Counted from the stretch's first letter, positions 5,559-12,753 are shown. The stretch is 14,384 bases of DNA from CAYXXZ01 sp964469165 (GCA_964469165.1 CAYXXZ010000078.1:1-14384); one strand, 5' to 3'. Translations and numbers: made by a program. The notes: generated by a model from the sequence alone, not told the origin.

Positions 5559-6983
5559 TCAAGGTGGATTGACGGGGACAAGCCCGAATGGATGGGACGA
5601 AGTGACCGGCAACTGGCGGACGATATCCTGGAGGGCGGTTTGCAGCATTTCCTCGACGGTCGGATGATAGAAAGGCATGGCCAACAGGTCGCGGGCCGTC
5701 TCGCCGCGCTGGATAGCCCAGGCCAGCAGGTGAGCGAGATGCTCTCCGCCAGCGGCCATCATCGCGGCGCCCAGCAAACGCCCGTCGCCGGCGTCGGCAT
5801 AGACCCTCAACAGGCTCTCGGTGGCACCGAGGATGCGTACCCGGCCATTCTTGCCGCCCTCCGCTGCGCCGACGATGACGCCTGCGTCCGGAAGAGCGTC
5901 GAAGCGAGCGCCGACCGTCACCACGTCCGGGCTGGAGAACGCGATGCCAAGCGGAACCTTGCGTGCGAAACCGGTGGCAAGCGGACGGGCCGCGTTGTAG
6001 CCGGCGATGGCTCCCTCATCGCTGGCTTCGTGCATCAGGGGGCGGTCGGCATTGGCATCGCCCGCGATGTACACCGGCAAATCGCCGATCCGCATGGTGG
6101 CCGGGTCGAACAGCGGTGTGCCGCGCTCGTCGAGGGGAAAACCCGCCGCCTGCAGGCCGAGTTCATCGACGTTGGGGCGGCGGCCCAGAGCAGCGAGCAA
6201 CAGCTCGACTTCCACCTCCTGCTCGCCGGCGCGCATCAGCACACCCGAGCCGGTCCGTTCGACGCGGATTTCCGCATTCAGCCACAGGTCCATTTCCCGT
6301 GCGAAGCGCACGCGGGCGCGTTCGGCCACGACCGGGTCGACGATGCCGCCGACATGTGCGGCCAGATCAGCACCGGTGACCCGGATACCCAGGCGCGACA
6401 GCGCCAGCCCCATTTCGAGCCCGATGGCGCCCAGGCCGATGATGCCCATGCTGTCTGGCAGGGTGTTCAGTTCGAACACGTCATCGGTGTTGATGGTGCG
6501 GTCGCGCACGGCGTCGAGCCAGCCAGGCATGACCGGTCGGGAACCGGTGGCGATGACGACGGATCTGGCGCGGATATGCTGGCGGCCTCCAGGAGACTCG
6601 ACTTCGATGAGCGTCGGCTCGATGAAGCGGGCCAGGCCCTTGAGCAGCCTGTCGCCCGCCGCCGAACGCGCGTTGTCGGCCGCATTGTTGGCAAAGAAAT
6701 CGCGTTGTTCGCGCAGTTGCGACCACGCTGTCGCAAGGTCGATGGTCAAGCCTTCGACACCCTGTACGCCGATGCCGGACAGCGCACGGCGTGTTGCCCA
6801 TTCGGCGCCGGTATGGAGCGCGACCTTGGACGGCATACAGCCGACGCGGGCGCAAGTGGTGCCGAGCGGCCCTCGGTCTATCATCAGGAAGTCCCGTCCC
6901 GCGCGGCGGACTTCACGCAGGGCATAAAGGCCCGCGCTGCCCGCGCCGATGATGACGACATCTGTGCTGATTTCATTCTTCAT
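5559..6983 (-). CDS. Lpd-like FAD/NAD(P) disulfide oxidoreductase of the sulfide operon
   Basis: This is a 474-residue class I pyridine nucleotide-disulfide oxidoreductase, the family of dihydrolipoamide dehydrogenase and mercuric reductase. The FAD site GAGSAG is at residues 13-18 and the redox-active disulfide is in TCARVGCMPSK (Cys44 and Cys49). The second Rossmann motif is GIIGLGAIGLEMG and the second FAD phrase is VYIAGDANAD. The C-terminal interface motif is FYHPTVEE, with the catalytic His-Glu pair contributed across the dimer. Length is near normal for the family. Its ATG overlaps the SulP stop by four bases (ATGA), so the two are translationally coupled. The substrate is not evident. 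Reduction of a persulfide- or lipoamide-linked carrier is a guess from context. The last ~15 residues are unlike relatives and may be altered by the adjoining deletion. Confidence 0.88.
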   Translation of the reverse strand: MKNEISTDVVIIGAGSAGLYALREVRRAGRDFLMIDRGPLGTTCARVGCMPSKVALHTGAEWATRRALSGIGVQGVEGLTIDLATAWSQLREQRDFFANNAADNARSAAGDRLLKGLARFIEPTLIEVESPGGRQHIRARSVVIATGSRPVMPGWLDAVRDRTINTDDVFELNTLPDSMGIIGLGAIGLEMGLALSRLGIRVTGADLAAHVGGIVDPVVAERARVRFAREMDLWLNAEIRVERTGSGVLMRAGEQEVEVELLLAALGRRPNVDELGLQAAGFPLDERGTPLFDPATMRIGDLPVYIAGDANADRPLMHEASDEGAIAGYNAARPLATGFARKVPLGIAFSSPDVVTVGARFDALPDAGVIVGAAEGGKNGRVRILGATESLLRVYADAGDGRLLGAAMMAAGGEHLAHLLAWAIQRGETARDLLAMPFYHPTVEEMLQTALQDIVRQLPVTSSHPFGLVPVNPP

Positions 6984-8743
6984 GCGTCTTTCACTCCCTT
7001 GTGATGGTTGGAGGTATTCAATTGCGTGAAGGCCTCGAAATGGCTGAGATAGACATTGCCGGAAAGGTGGTCGAGAAATCCGCTACTGCGCAGGTTGTCC
7101 ATCACCGGCCCCTTCACTTCCGACAGATGCAGCCAAACACCCTGGTCCGCCAGCTGGTGATTGAGGTCTTCCAGCATTTCCAGCGCACTGAAGTCCACTT
7201 CGTTCACAGCACTGCACAACAGCACGACGTGGGCAATGCTGTCTCGCTCGTAGACCAGTTGCCGGACACGGTCTTCAAGAAAACCGGTATTGGCAAAAAA
7301 CAGGCTTTCGTCGGGGCGCAGGCTGAGAATTTCCGGCGCTGTGATGACTTTGTAGCGCTGTACATTGCGGAAGTGCTCGGTGCCGGGGAGCAGTCCCACT
7401 TCGGCGATATGGGGTCGGGATGTCCGGTACAGGTGGAGCGCGATGGAAGCCAGAACACCACAGCCAACACCCGCTTCGACGCCGAGCATGAGCGTCACGA
7501 TGATGGTGATGGCGACCGAGTAAAAATCGCTGTGTGAAAAGCGCCAGGTGCGTTTGAGAATCGAAAGATCGACCAGAGACAGCACAGCGACGATGATGAT
7601 GGCCGCCAGGGCGGCCTTGGGCAGGTAGTACAGCACCGGCGTGAACAACAGGGACGCCAGTGCGATACCGGCGGCGGTCAGAATACCCGCCATCTGGGTA
7701 ACGGCGCCGGCATCGAAGTTGACCACCGAGCGGGAAAAACCGCCCGCCACGGGAAAGCCGCCAGAAACGGAAGAGGCCAGATTGGCGACACCCAGCCCCA
7801 GCAACTCCTGGTCGGGATCGATGCGCTGGCGCCGCTTGGCGCCCAGCGTTTTGCCCACCGATACCGACTCCACATAGCCGATGAGGGAGATGAGCATGGC
7901 AGACGGCGCCAGTGTCTCGATGAGCTCCCATGACGGCAGGGACAGGCTCAGACTGGGCAATCCCGCAGGAATGGCGCCGGACAGCGCGACCCCCTGTGCT
8001 TCCAGCCCCAAAAACCAGACCAGGGCAATGCTGGCGATGACCCCGAAAATGGGTGCGGTTTTTGCCAATAGCGAGGCCCGATGCGAGCTCAGGCCCACCG
8101 CAGTGAACCACCGGGTAGCGTACTTGCGGGTGAACATCAGGAACACCAGTATGAATACACCAATGCTCGCCGTGGGCACATGGAGATTGGAGATTTCCCG
8201 CGCCAATATCGGCACCAGTTCGGTCAGCGTATCGCCCTCTGCCTTCACACCGAGCAGATGCTGCAACTGGCTCAAGGCAATGATGATGCCGGATGCCGAA
8301 ATAAAGCCCGAAATGACACCATGGGACAGAAAGTGAGTGATGAAGCCCAGCTTCAATAACCCCATGGCTATCAGGAACAACCCGGACAGCAACGCAAGTG
8401 CCGTGGCGGCGGTGAGGTAGTCGGCCGTACCCTGCGCGGCGACGCTGCCGATGGCGGAGGCGGTCATCAGCGAGATAATGGCAACCGGGCCCACCGACAG
8501 GGTACGGCTGGTGCCGAACAGCGCGTACCCCACCAGCGGCAGGATGCTGGCGTATAGCCCGACTTCCGGCGGCAGCCCCGCAAGCAGCGCATAGGCCAGC
8601 GACTGGGGAATCAGCAGTACGGTGACGATGAATGCCGCGCTCACATCCTGCGCAAAATCGTCACGCCGGTAATGTCTGAGCCAGCGTGTCGCCGGGATGA
8701 TCTCAGAGAGAGGTTTCATCATTGCGCCAATGGATGATTTCAC
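6980..8743 (-). CDS. SulP-family inorganic anion transporter with STAS domain
   Basis: This is an inner-membrane SLC26/SulP transporter of up to 587 residues. The N-terminal ~400 residues are a series of hydrophobic segments. The family signature appears early (LIPQSLAYALLAGLPPEVGLYASI), followed by GTSRTLSVGPVAI. A core motif SSVSGGFPVAGGFSRSVVN lies mid-protein. The cytoplasmic STAS domain occupies the last ~120 residues (VVLLCSAVNEVDFSALEMLE). SulP proteins carry sulfate, bicarbonate or related anions. Next to a persulfide dioxygenase, export of sulfite or sulfate is plausible (inference). The ORF opens with GTG at 8743, but ATG at 8722 or 8719 gives an N-terminus closer to the family; neither has a strong ribosome-binding site. 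It begins 28 bases after the dioxygenase gene and ends overlapping the reductase. Confidence 0.92.
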   Translation of the reverse strand: MKSSIGAMMKPLSEIIPATRWLRHYRRDDFAQDVSAAFIVTVLLIPQSLAYALLAGLPPEVGLYASILPLVGYALFGTSRTLSVGPVAIISLMTASAIGSVAAQGTADYLTAATALALLSGLFLIAMGLLKLGFITHFLSHGVISGFISASGIIIALSQLQHLLGVKAEGDTLTELVPILAREISNLHVPTASIGVFILVFLMFTRKYATRWFTAVGLSSHRASLLAKTAPIFGVIASIALVWFLGLEAQGVALSGAIPAGLPSLSLSLPSWELIETLAPSAMLISLIGYVESVSVGKTLGAKRRQRIDPDQELLGLGVANLASSVSGGFPVAGGFSRSVVNFDAGAVTQMAGILTAAGIALASLLFTPVLYYLPKAALAAIIIVAVLSLVDLSILKRTWRFSHSDFYSVAITIIVTLMLGVEAGVGCGVLASIALHLYRTSRPHIAEVGLLPGTEHFRNVQRYKVITAPEILSLRPDESLFFANTGFLEDRVRQLVYERDSIAHVVLLCSAVNEVDFSALEMLEDLNHQLADQGVWLHLSEVKGPVMDNLRSSGFLDHLSGNVYLSHFEAFTQLNTSNHHKGVKDA

Positions 8744-8771
8744 AGGCGGTCAACCCCGCGGCTTTCCATTT

Positions 8772-9650
8772 CTAAAACGCATTCACGGGAATTTTCAGAT
8801 ACACCATGCCGTTGTCCTCCGGCTCCGGAAAGTGGCCGGCGCGCATGTTCACCTGCAATGAGGGAAGAATCAAACGCGGCATGTCGAGCGTGCGGTCCCG
8901 CGCGTTGCGCATTTGCACAAAGGCGGATTTACTGGTGCCATCCTTTACATGAATGTTGTATTCACGCTGCGCGGCGACGGAGGTCAGATATTCGACCTTG
9001 CGGCCGTTCGGGCAATAATCGTGGCACATGAAAAGGCGGGTATCTTCCGGCAAACCGAAAATTTTCTGTATCGAGTCAAACAAAACTCCCGCATCGCCAC
9101 CGGGAAAATCGGCCCGCGCCGTGCCCGCATCCGGCATGAACAGCGTATCGCCCACGAAAGCGGCGTCACCGACGATATGGGTCATGCAGGCAGGGGTGTG
9201 GCCGGGGGTGTGAATAGCCCGGCAAGTCAGTTGCCCCACCTGGTAGGTGTCACCATCCTTGAACAGCACGTCAAACTGGGAACCGTCGCGCTGGAAACGC
9301 GTGCCTTCGTTGAATATTGTGCCGAAGGTTTCCTGCACGGTAATGATGTGCTCGCCGATGGCCAACCTGCCACCCACTTTTTCCTGAATATAAGGCGCTG
9401 CCGACAAGTGATCGGCGTGAGCGTGGGTTTCGATCAGCCACGCCACCTGAAGCTTGTGTTTCTGGACATAGGCAATGATGGCATCGGCGCCCGTGTAGCT
9501 GATGGAACCCGAGGCATAGTCGAAATTCAGGACCGAGTCCACGATGGCACAGGCAGCGGATGCCGGGTCCTTCACCACATAGGAAAAGGTGTTGGTATCC
9601 TCATCGAAGAAGGACGCAACTTCGGGGGATGGCAACTTCTCGATATTCAT
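8772..9650 (-). CDS. blh: Persulfide dioxygenase, Blh/ETHE1-type metallo-beta-lactamase fold
   Basis: This is a 292-residue non-haem iron dioxygenase of the metallo-beta-lactamase superfamily that oxidises glutathione persulfide to sulfite. The metal-binding motif THAHADH spans residues 75-81 (His76, His78, Asp80, His81). His151 is in HTPGHTPACMTH, Asp168 in FVGDTLF and His210 in MCHDY. The phrase GTARADFPGGD marks the ETHE1/Blh branch rather than glyoxalase II. No rhodanese domain is fused. The long C-terminal extension with PSLQVNMRAGHFPEPEDNG fits Blh proteins of bigR operons. ATG at 9650 is chosen because GAGGA stands 8 bases upstream. The frame is open further upstream, where an ATG would add about 36 residues of poor quality. 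Confidence 0.93.
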   Translation of the reverse strand: MNIEKLPSPEVASFFDEDTNTFSYVVKDPASAACAIVDSVLNFDYASGSISYTGADAIIAYVQKHKLQVAWLIETHAHADHLSAAPYIQEKVGGRLAIGEHIITVQETFGTIFNEGTRFQRDGSQFDVLFKDGDTYQVGQLTCRAIHTPGHTPACMTHIVGDAAFVGDTLFMPDAGTARADFPGGDAGVLFDSIQKIFGLPEDTRLFMCHDYCPNGRKVEYLTSVAAQREYNIHVKDGTSKSAFVQMRNARDRTLDMPRLILPSLQVNMRAGHFPEPEDNGMVYLKIPVNAF

Positions 9651-9744
9651 GGCAGATTCCTCGTGATTGATGGCATGGCGTTGGCGAAGCCTGGCGTAAA
9701 TCCGGCAGCAACGTGGCGCATGGGGGTAGGCTGTGGACATGACA

Positions 9745-10191
9745 CTAGATCCCAACGCCCTGTCCGGGTTTCGTTCGTTCATGCTCGAGCATTTCAAATA
9801 TTCCCATGCCCGCCAGCATGGCAAGCACGAACACAGCAGCTTTGGCCTCACCAGCACCCAGCCCCGTGATGGCCGGCCCCGGACAGAACCCCGCCAGCCC
9901 CCAGCCAATCCCGAAGCCGAGGCTGCCCAGTACCAGACGAGAGTCTATATCCCGCCGCGTCGGGATACGCATCGGCCCATCCAGCAGGGAGCGCTGGCGC
10001 TGCCCGGCCACCCGGAAAGCAATGAAACCGATCACAATGGCACCCGCCATCACCAAGGCCAGTGAAGGGTCCCAGGCACCGGCGATATCCAGAAAGCCAA
10101 GCACCTTTGCCGGGTTAGCCAGGCCGGATACGAGCAATCCCGCTCCGAATAGCAGGCCAGCCAAAAAAGCGGACAGTGTCAGGCGTGACAT
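9745..10191 (-). CDS. YeeE/YedE-family transporter, second half (PmpB-like)
   Basis: This is a 148-residue membrane protein of the sulfur transport family (DUF395) with about four hydrophobic segments. It starts with AFLAGLLFGAGLLVSGLANPAKVLGFLD, the usual opening of the second subunit. It carries the conserved cysteine-bearing loop GIGWGLAGFCPGPAITGLG, the counterpart of the thiosulfate-conducting cysteine of YeeE. Two such half-size proteins together correspond to one full YeeE-like transporter. Its GGAGG ribosome-binding site overlaps the last codons of the preceding subunit and only three bases separate the two genes, so equal expression is likely. It presumably moves thiosulfate, persulfide or a similar sulfur species across the inner membrane; the exact substrate is not shown by sequence. 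Confidence 0.92.
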   Translation of the reverse strand: MSRLTLSAFLAGLLFGAGLLVSGLANPAKVLGFLDIAGAWDPSLALVMAGAIVIGFIAFRVAGQRQRSLLDGPMRIPTRRDIDSRLVLGSLGFGIGWGLAGFCPGPAITGLGAGEAKAAVFVLAMLAGMGIFEMLEHERTKPGQGVGI

Positions 10192-10194
10192 CCT

Positions 10195-10629
10195 TCAACC
10201 TCCGAATACGTGGCGAATCAGGAACACGGTGGCAAGACCACTGGCCATGAAGGCCAGCACCGCCACCAATGAGCGCGGCGAGAGACGCGACAACCCGCAG
10301 ACGCCGTGGCCACTGGTACAACCGGCGCCATAGCGCGTACTGATACCTACGACCAATCCCGCGATGATCAATACCGGGTAGCTGGCCTCGATATCGATGG
10401 CCGGCAGTGCCGCGAACAATGCCCAGCCCACTGGCGCCAGTACCATCCCGGCCAGGAAAGCGATTCGCCACGCAGCATCCCCAGGCGCGGGGCGCAACAG
10501 GCCGCCGACAATGCCGGAAATACCGGCAACGCGACCGTTGAGCAGGATCAGTAACGCAGCGGCCAGACCGATCATCAGGCCGCCCGCAAAGGCGCTGGCC
10601 GGTGTAAAGGCAGCAAAGTCGATATTCAT
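10195..10629 (-). CDS. YeeE/YedE-family transporter, first half (PmpA-like)
   Basis: This is a 144-residue membrane protein of the same DUF395 family, with hydrophobic segments from AGGLMIGLAAALLILL through VLIIAGLVVGIS. It contains the hallmark loop YGAGCTSGHGVCGLSRLSPRS, in which the first Cys is the conserved one in YeeE-type channels; a second Cys follows six residues later. ATG at 10629 gives the family start MNIDFAAFTP. An upstream in-frame start would only add a tail that belongs to the gap after bigR. The ATG overlaps the stop of a possible 26-aa linker ORF (ATGA). Together with the next gene it forms the transport module of the BigR regulon. Confidence 0.92.
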   Translation of the reverse strand: MNIDFAAFTPASAFAGGLMIGLAAALLILLNGRVAGISGIVGGLLRPAPGDAAWRIAFLAGMVLAPVGWALFAALPAIDIEASYPVLIIAGLVVGISTRYGAGCTSGHGVCGLSRLSPRSLVAVLAFMASGLATVFLIRHVFGG

Positions 10630-10706
10630 GTCACATCCATCGGTAGAGAAAAGCCGTTCAATGGGCCGGCGCCCGCCAAGCTGCTGTTTATGAGGCAATC
10701 ATTCAT
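10626..10706 (-). CDS. Possible 26-aa linker ORF between bigR and the first transporter gene
   Basis: A strong GAGGAG in the last codons of bigR stands six bases before an ATG at 10706. The ORF runs 26 codons (start MNDCLINSSLAG, end PMDVT) and its TGA overlaps the transporter's ATG in an ATGA junction. It bridges the 69-base gap between bigR and the transporter, which otherwise has only a weak ribosome-binding site. It holds one Cys near its start. It is probably a translational relay that ties transporter synthesis to bigR, but it could be fortuitous. No family is recognised. Confidence 0.4.
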   Translation of the reverse strand: MNDCLINSSLAGAGPLNGFSLPMDVT

Positions 10707-11034
10707 GTGTGTTCTCCTCTTGAGGCCCACAGAACAGCAGATAAAGCGTCTGCAACAGGCCCAGCACACGCTGGTCACCGATACGGTAGAAAATGTGTTT
10801 GCCTTCGCGGCGGGTGGCAACCAGACCTTCGCGGCGCAAAACGCCGAGTTGCTGGGAGAGATTGGGTTGATGGACTCCCACCTGGACTTCCAGATCGCTG
10901 ACACACAGCTCGCCCTGGCTGAGCTGACACAACAGCAACAGGCGATCCTGATGAGCCAGCGACCGCAGCATCAGGGCGGCATCACCCGCCGACCGGCGCA
11001 TCCGGTCAATATCGACATTACCAAAATCATTCAT
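10699..11034 (-). CDS. bigR: ArsR-family sulfide/persulfide-responsive repressor BigR
   Basis: This is a 111-residue dimeric winged-helix repressor. The recognition region is ELCVSDLEVQVGVHQPNLSQQLGVLR and the wing is LVATRREGKHIFYRI. Cys44 (GELCVSDL) and Cys102 (LLFCGPQ) sit where BigR and SqrR carry the two cysteines that form a disulfide or polysulfide bridge, which releases the DNA. A third Cys is at 36. It has no metal-binding arrangement typical of ArsR or SmtB. ATG at 11034 is chosen because GAAGGTGG stands just upstream; a GTG 12 codons earlier is possible. It heads the minus-strand operon and is likely autorepressed through the palindrome at 11155-11187. Confidence 0.93.
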   Translation of the reverse strand: MNDFGNVDIDRMRRSAGDAALMLRSLAHQDRLLLLCQLSQGELCVSDLEVQVGVHQPNLSQQLGVLRREGLVATRREGKHIFYRIGDQRVLGLLQTLYLLFCGPQEENTHE

Positions 11035-11154
11035 GGTGCCACCTTCTGCAGAATCTCCATTCCCCTGCACCGCGCAACTCGCCTGTGCGCCAGGGAACCG
11101 GAAACATCGGCTTCTGCCAAATACCGGAGCCAGCCTTCAAGCCATCAAAAAACA

Positions 11155-11190
11155 ATATACATTTAAACATTATGTGAAAATGTATATCAA
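11155..11190 (-). promoter_or_regulatory. BigR operon promoter and operator palindrome
   Basis: On the minus strand TTGATA (plus coordinates 11185-11190) lies 17 bases from TTTAAA (11162-11167), a plausible sigma-70 promoter reading toward bigR. A perfect inverted repeat, ATATACATTT (11155-11164) and AAATGTATAT (11178-11187), brackets the -10 and touches the -35. A nested ACATT/AATGT pair lies at 11167-11171 and 11179-11183. The segment is AT-rich in a GC-rich region. A dimeric repressor bound here would block the promoter, which fits BigR autoregulation. The exact BigR contact bases are inferred. Confidence 0.7.
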
Positions 11191-11240
11191 TTATTGAACC
11201 GATGCAAGAGGCGCCCCTGCCACGCCAGGGTAATCGGGTA

Positions 11241-11394
11241 AACGTCTTTGGGTGCTCCGCCCGCCGGCCGCTGTCCTGGGTAAAGCCTTTCGAGACACGC
11301 CGTGAACCCATCCCTGGGGGCTCGACAGCGGCTATCCCTGCCGCTGACGGTCTCGAAAGGCTTTACCCAGGACAGCGGCCTCACCTTGTGCCGG
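11241..11394. repeat. Branched palindromic repeat (31-bp perfect arms with two internal hairpins), copy A
   Basis: The 31 bases at 11266-11296 are the exact reverse complement of 11350-11380. The 53-base centre holds a perfect 7-bp hairpin, CAGCGGC (11326-11332) with GCCGCTG (11340-11346), and a weaker CCCA/TGGG hairpin (11307-11310 with 11315-11318). Both central loops contain ATCCCTG, so the whole can fold as a Y or cloverleaf. Outer blocks at 11241-11259 and 11370-11394 recur in copy B at 12809-12859. I see no transposase and no target-site duplication. It lies between the lrp stop and the bigR promoter and may end the leftward lrp message. It resembles an interspersed REP/MITE-like element, but I cannot name the family. 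Confidence 0.8.
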
Positions 11395-11408
11395 TGCGAC
11401 AGGGCACA

Positions 11409-11861
11409 TTACAAGGGAAGCTCTCTGTTCTGGATCACATTCTTCATGACCAGCGTGGACGTCAGGCGTTGCACACCGGGCATGGCCGAGAGCTGATCGT
11501 CATAGAGCTTCTGGAAGGCTTCCAGGTTTTTGGACACCACGGTCAGCATGTAGTCGGGATCGCCGAATAACCGCTTTGCCTCGATAACCTGGGGTATGCC
11601 GGCGAGCGCGGACTCGAACCTGGCGACGCTGGCTTGGTTGCCATCTTTCATGGTGACGAATACCAACGCCGAGAAACTCAACCCGACGGCCAGCAGATCG
11701 AGTTGCGCCCGGTACTCTCGTATCGCCCCGGACTGCTCCAGAGCTTTCAGGCGGCGGTGGCAGGGTGACAAGCTCAAACCCACACGCTCGGCCAGTTCTG
11801 TCACTGTCAGCCTGCCATCCTTTTGCAGCTCGGAAAGAATTTTCCTGTCAAAGCCGTCCAT
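11409..11861 (-). CDS. Lrp/AsnC-family transcriptional regulator
   Basis: This is a 150-residue feast/famine regulator. The N-terminal helix-turn-helix is LTVTELAERVGLSLSPCHRRLKALEQSGAI (residues ~20-50), and the C-terminal RAM ligand domain includes IPQVIEAKRLFGDPDYMLTVV and the final strand TLVMKNVIQNRELPL. Length is normal. ATG at 11861 begins MDGFDRKILSELQKDGR, the usual start of the family, with GGGAG about 10 bases upstream. It is divergent from the lysE gene, the classic layout in which an Lrp-type regulator controls an amino-acid exporter in response to its substrate. A 15-bp palindrome in the shared intergenic region is a likely binding site. Confidence 0.94.
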   Translation of the reverse strand: MDGFDRKILSELQKDGRLTVTELAERVGLSLSPCHRRLKALEQSGAIREYRAQLDLLAVGLSFSALVFVTMKDGNQASVARFESALAGIPQVIEAKRLFGDPDYMLTVVSKNLEAFQKLYDDQLSAMPGVQRLTSTLVMKNVIQNRELPL

Positions 11862-11903
11862 TACCCATTTTCTCCCGAAATATCCTCTGTCCAAGGTTAA
11901 TTT

Positions 11904-11918
11904 TGGAATCCTATTCCA
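11904..11918. promoter_or_regulatory. 15-bp palindrome in the lrp/lysE divergent region
   Basis: TGGAAT (11904-11909) and ATTCCA (11913-11918) form a perfect inverted repeat with a 3-base centre, the size and layout of Lrp/AsnC half-site pairs. It is about equidistant from the two divergent starts (11861 and 11977), so one bound regulator could act on both promoters. Regulator binding is inferred. Confidence 0.6.
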
Positions 11919-11976
11919 TCAAGTCGACGATATCCTTCCTGATACTTTATTGGCGGATCAGGGCGGGAAAGCAAGC

Positions 11977-12599
11977 ATGTCGCTGAGTATCCTGACAACG
12001 TTCTGGCTGGTGTCGTTGTTGCTCGTCATCACGCCCGGTGTCGACTGGAGCTATACCATCTCGGCCGGCATCCACGGCAAGGTGGTGATACCGGCAGTGG
12101 CTGGCCTGCTGCTTGGCCATCTGGCCGCCACCTGCCTGGTTGCCGCGGGTATCGGCGCATTGCTAAGCGATACCCCGCTCGCTCTGACCCTTTTGACGGT
12201 CGCCGGTGCGGGCTATCTGCTGTGGCTTGGGATCGGCCTGATCCGCAGGCCGGCAACCCCTGTCACCGCTCTTTCTGACACGCCGGATAACGCCAGGCAG
12301 TGGCTGCTGAAGGGAATAGGCGTCAGCGCCTTGAACCCAAGTTGTTCCTGTTTTTCCTGGCGTTGCTCCCCCAGTTTTCCGATCCGCACAGCACCTGGCC
12401 ACTGCCGGTGCAAATGCTGACGCTGGGCGGTATTCACCTGGTGAGTTGCGGGGTTATTTATGTCCTGGTGGGTTACGGTTCTCAGGCAGTGCTTCAGGCG
12501 AGACCTGTCGCCGCGCAACGCGTGAGTCGGCTTGCCGGCGTGGCAATGACCGGCATTGCCCTTCTGCTTCTGGCCGAACCGGTGATTCAGAATAGCTGA
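11977..12599 (+). pseudogene. LysE/RhtB-family amino-acid exporter with a single-base frameshift
   Basis: LysE-family proteins are inner-membrane exporters of amino acids with about six membrane helices. ATG at 11977 has GGGAAAG upstream and opens TTFWLVSLLLVITPGVDW, the family's N-terminal ITPG(P) motif. The frame is sound through LLWLGIGLIRR to GVSALNP (about residue 121), then turns into Cys/Ser-rich nonsense ending at 12418-12420. One base added at about 12341 (AAG to AAAG) gives ALNPKLFLFFLALLPQF. The frame then continues through HLVSCGVIYVLVG to the stop at 12597-12599, restoring a protein of about 207 residues, a normal length. So exactly one base is missing. This may be a real recent inactivation, a phase-variable or slippage site, or a sequencing error. 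The partner lrp gene is intact. Confidence 0.88.
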
Positions 12600-12753
12600 C
12601 CTGGTGGCAGGCCGCGTGGTGCGGCTCTTTCCGAAGATGCGGTTTGTCTCCGAGCTGGCCTACTATGTGGTATACCGGCCCGAGAGCGGCAACTCGCCAC
12701 GGCTACACGCGTTTCGAGAGTGGCTGCTGAAGGAGACCGGCTCGTCCGCTTGA
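12598..12753 (+). pseudogene. C-terminal remnant of a LysR-family regulator (GcvA-like)
   Basis: About 51 codons read LVAGRVVRLFPKMRFVSELA, then YYVVYRPESGNSPRLHAFRE, then WLLKETGSSA and a TGA at 12751-12753. This is the typical end of the ligand-binding domain in GcvA-type LysR regulators, where R-x-F precedes a Y-Y-V-V-Y strand and a final F-R-x-W-L-L helix. No start or DNA-binding domain is present. The frame touches the lysE stop with no intergenic space, so a deletion fused this tail directly behind lysE. It is almost certainly silent. Confidence 0.75.

Noticed and set aside
5358..7004. Long + strand open frame of 548 codons opposite the reductase
   Set aside because: It is the antisense shadow of the reductase gene, whose FAD and disulfide motifs are clear on the minus strand. 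The + strand product has no recognisable domain and a skewed composition.
8913..9869. + strand open frame of 318 codons opposite blh
   Set aside because: Antisense shadow of the persulfide dioxygenase, which has all metal ligands on the minus strand.
11266..11380. CRISPR-like repeat
   Set aside because: Only two arms in inverted orientation and no regularly spaced direct repeats, so it is a palindrome, not an array.
11202..11570. + strand ORF running through the palindromic repeat
   Set aside because: It is open only because the palindrome lacks stops in this frame; the product is repeat-derived and then antisense to lrp.
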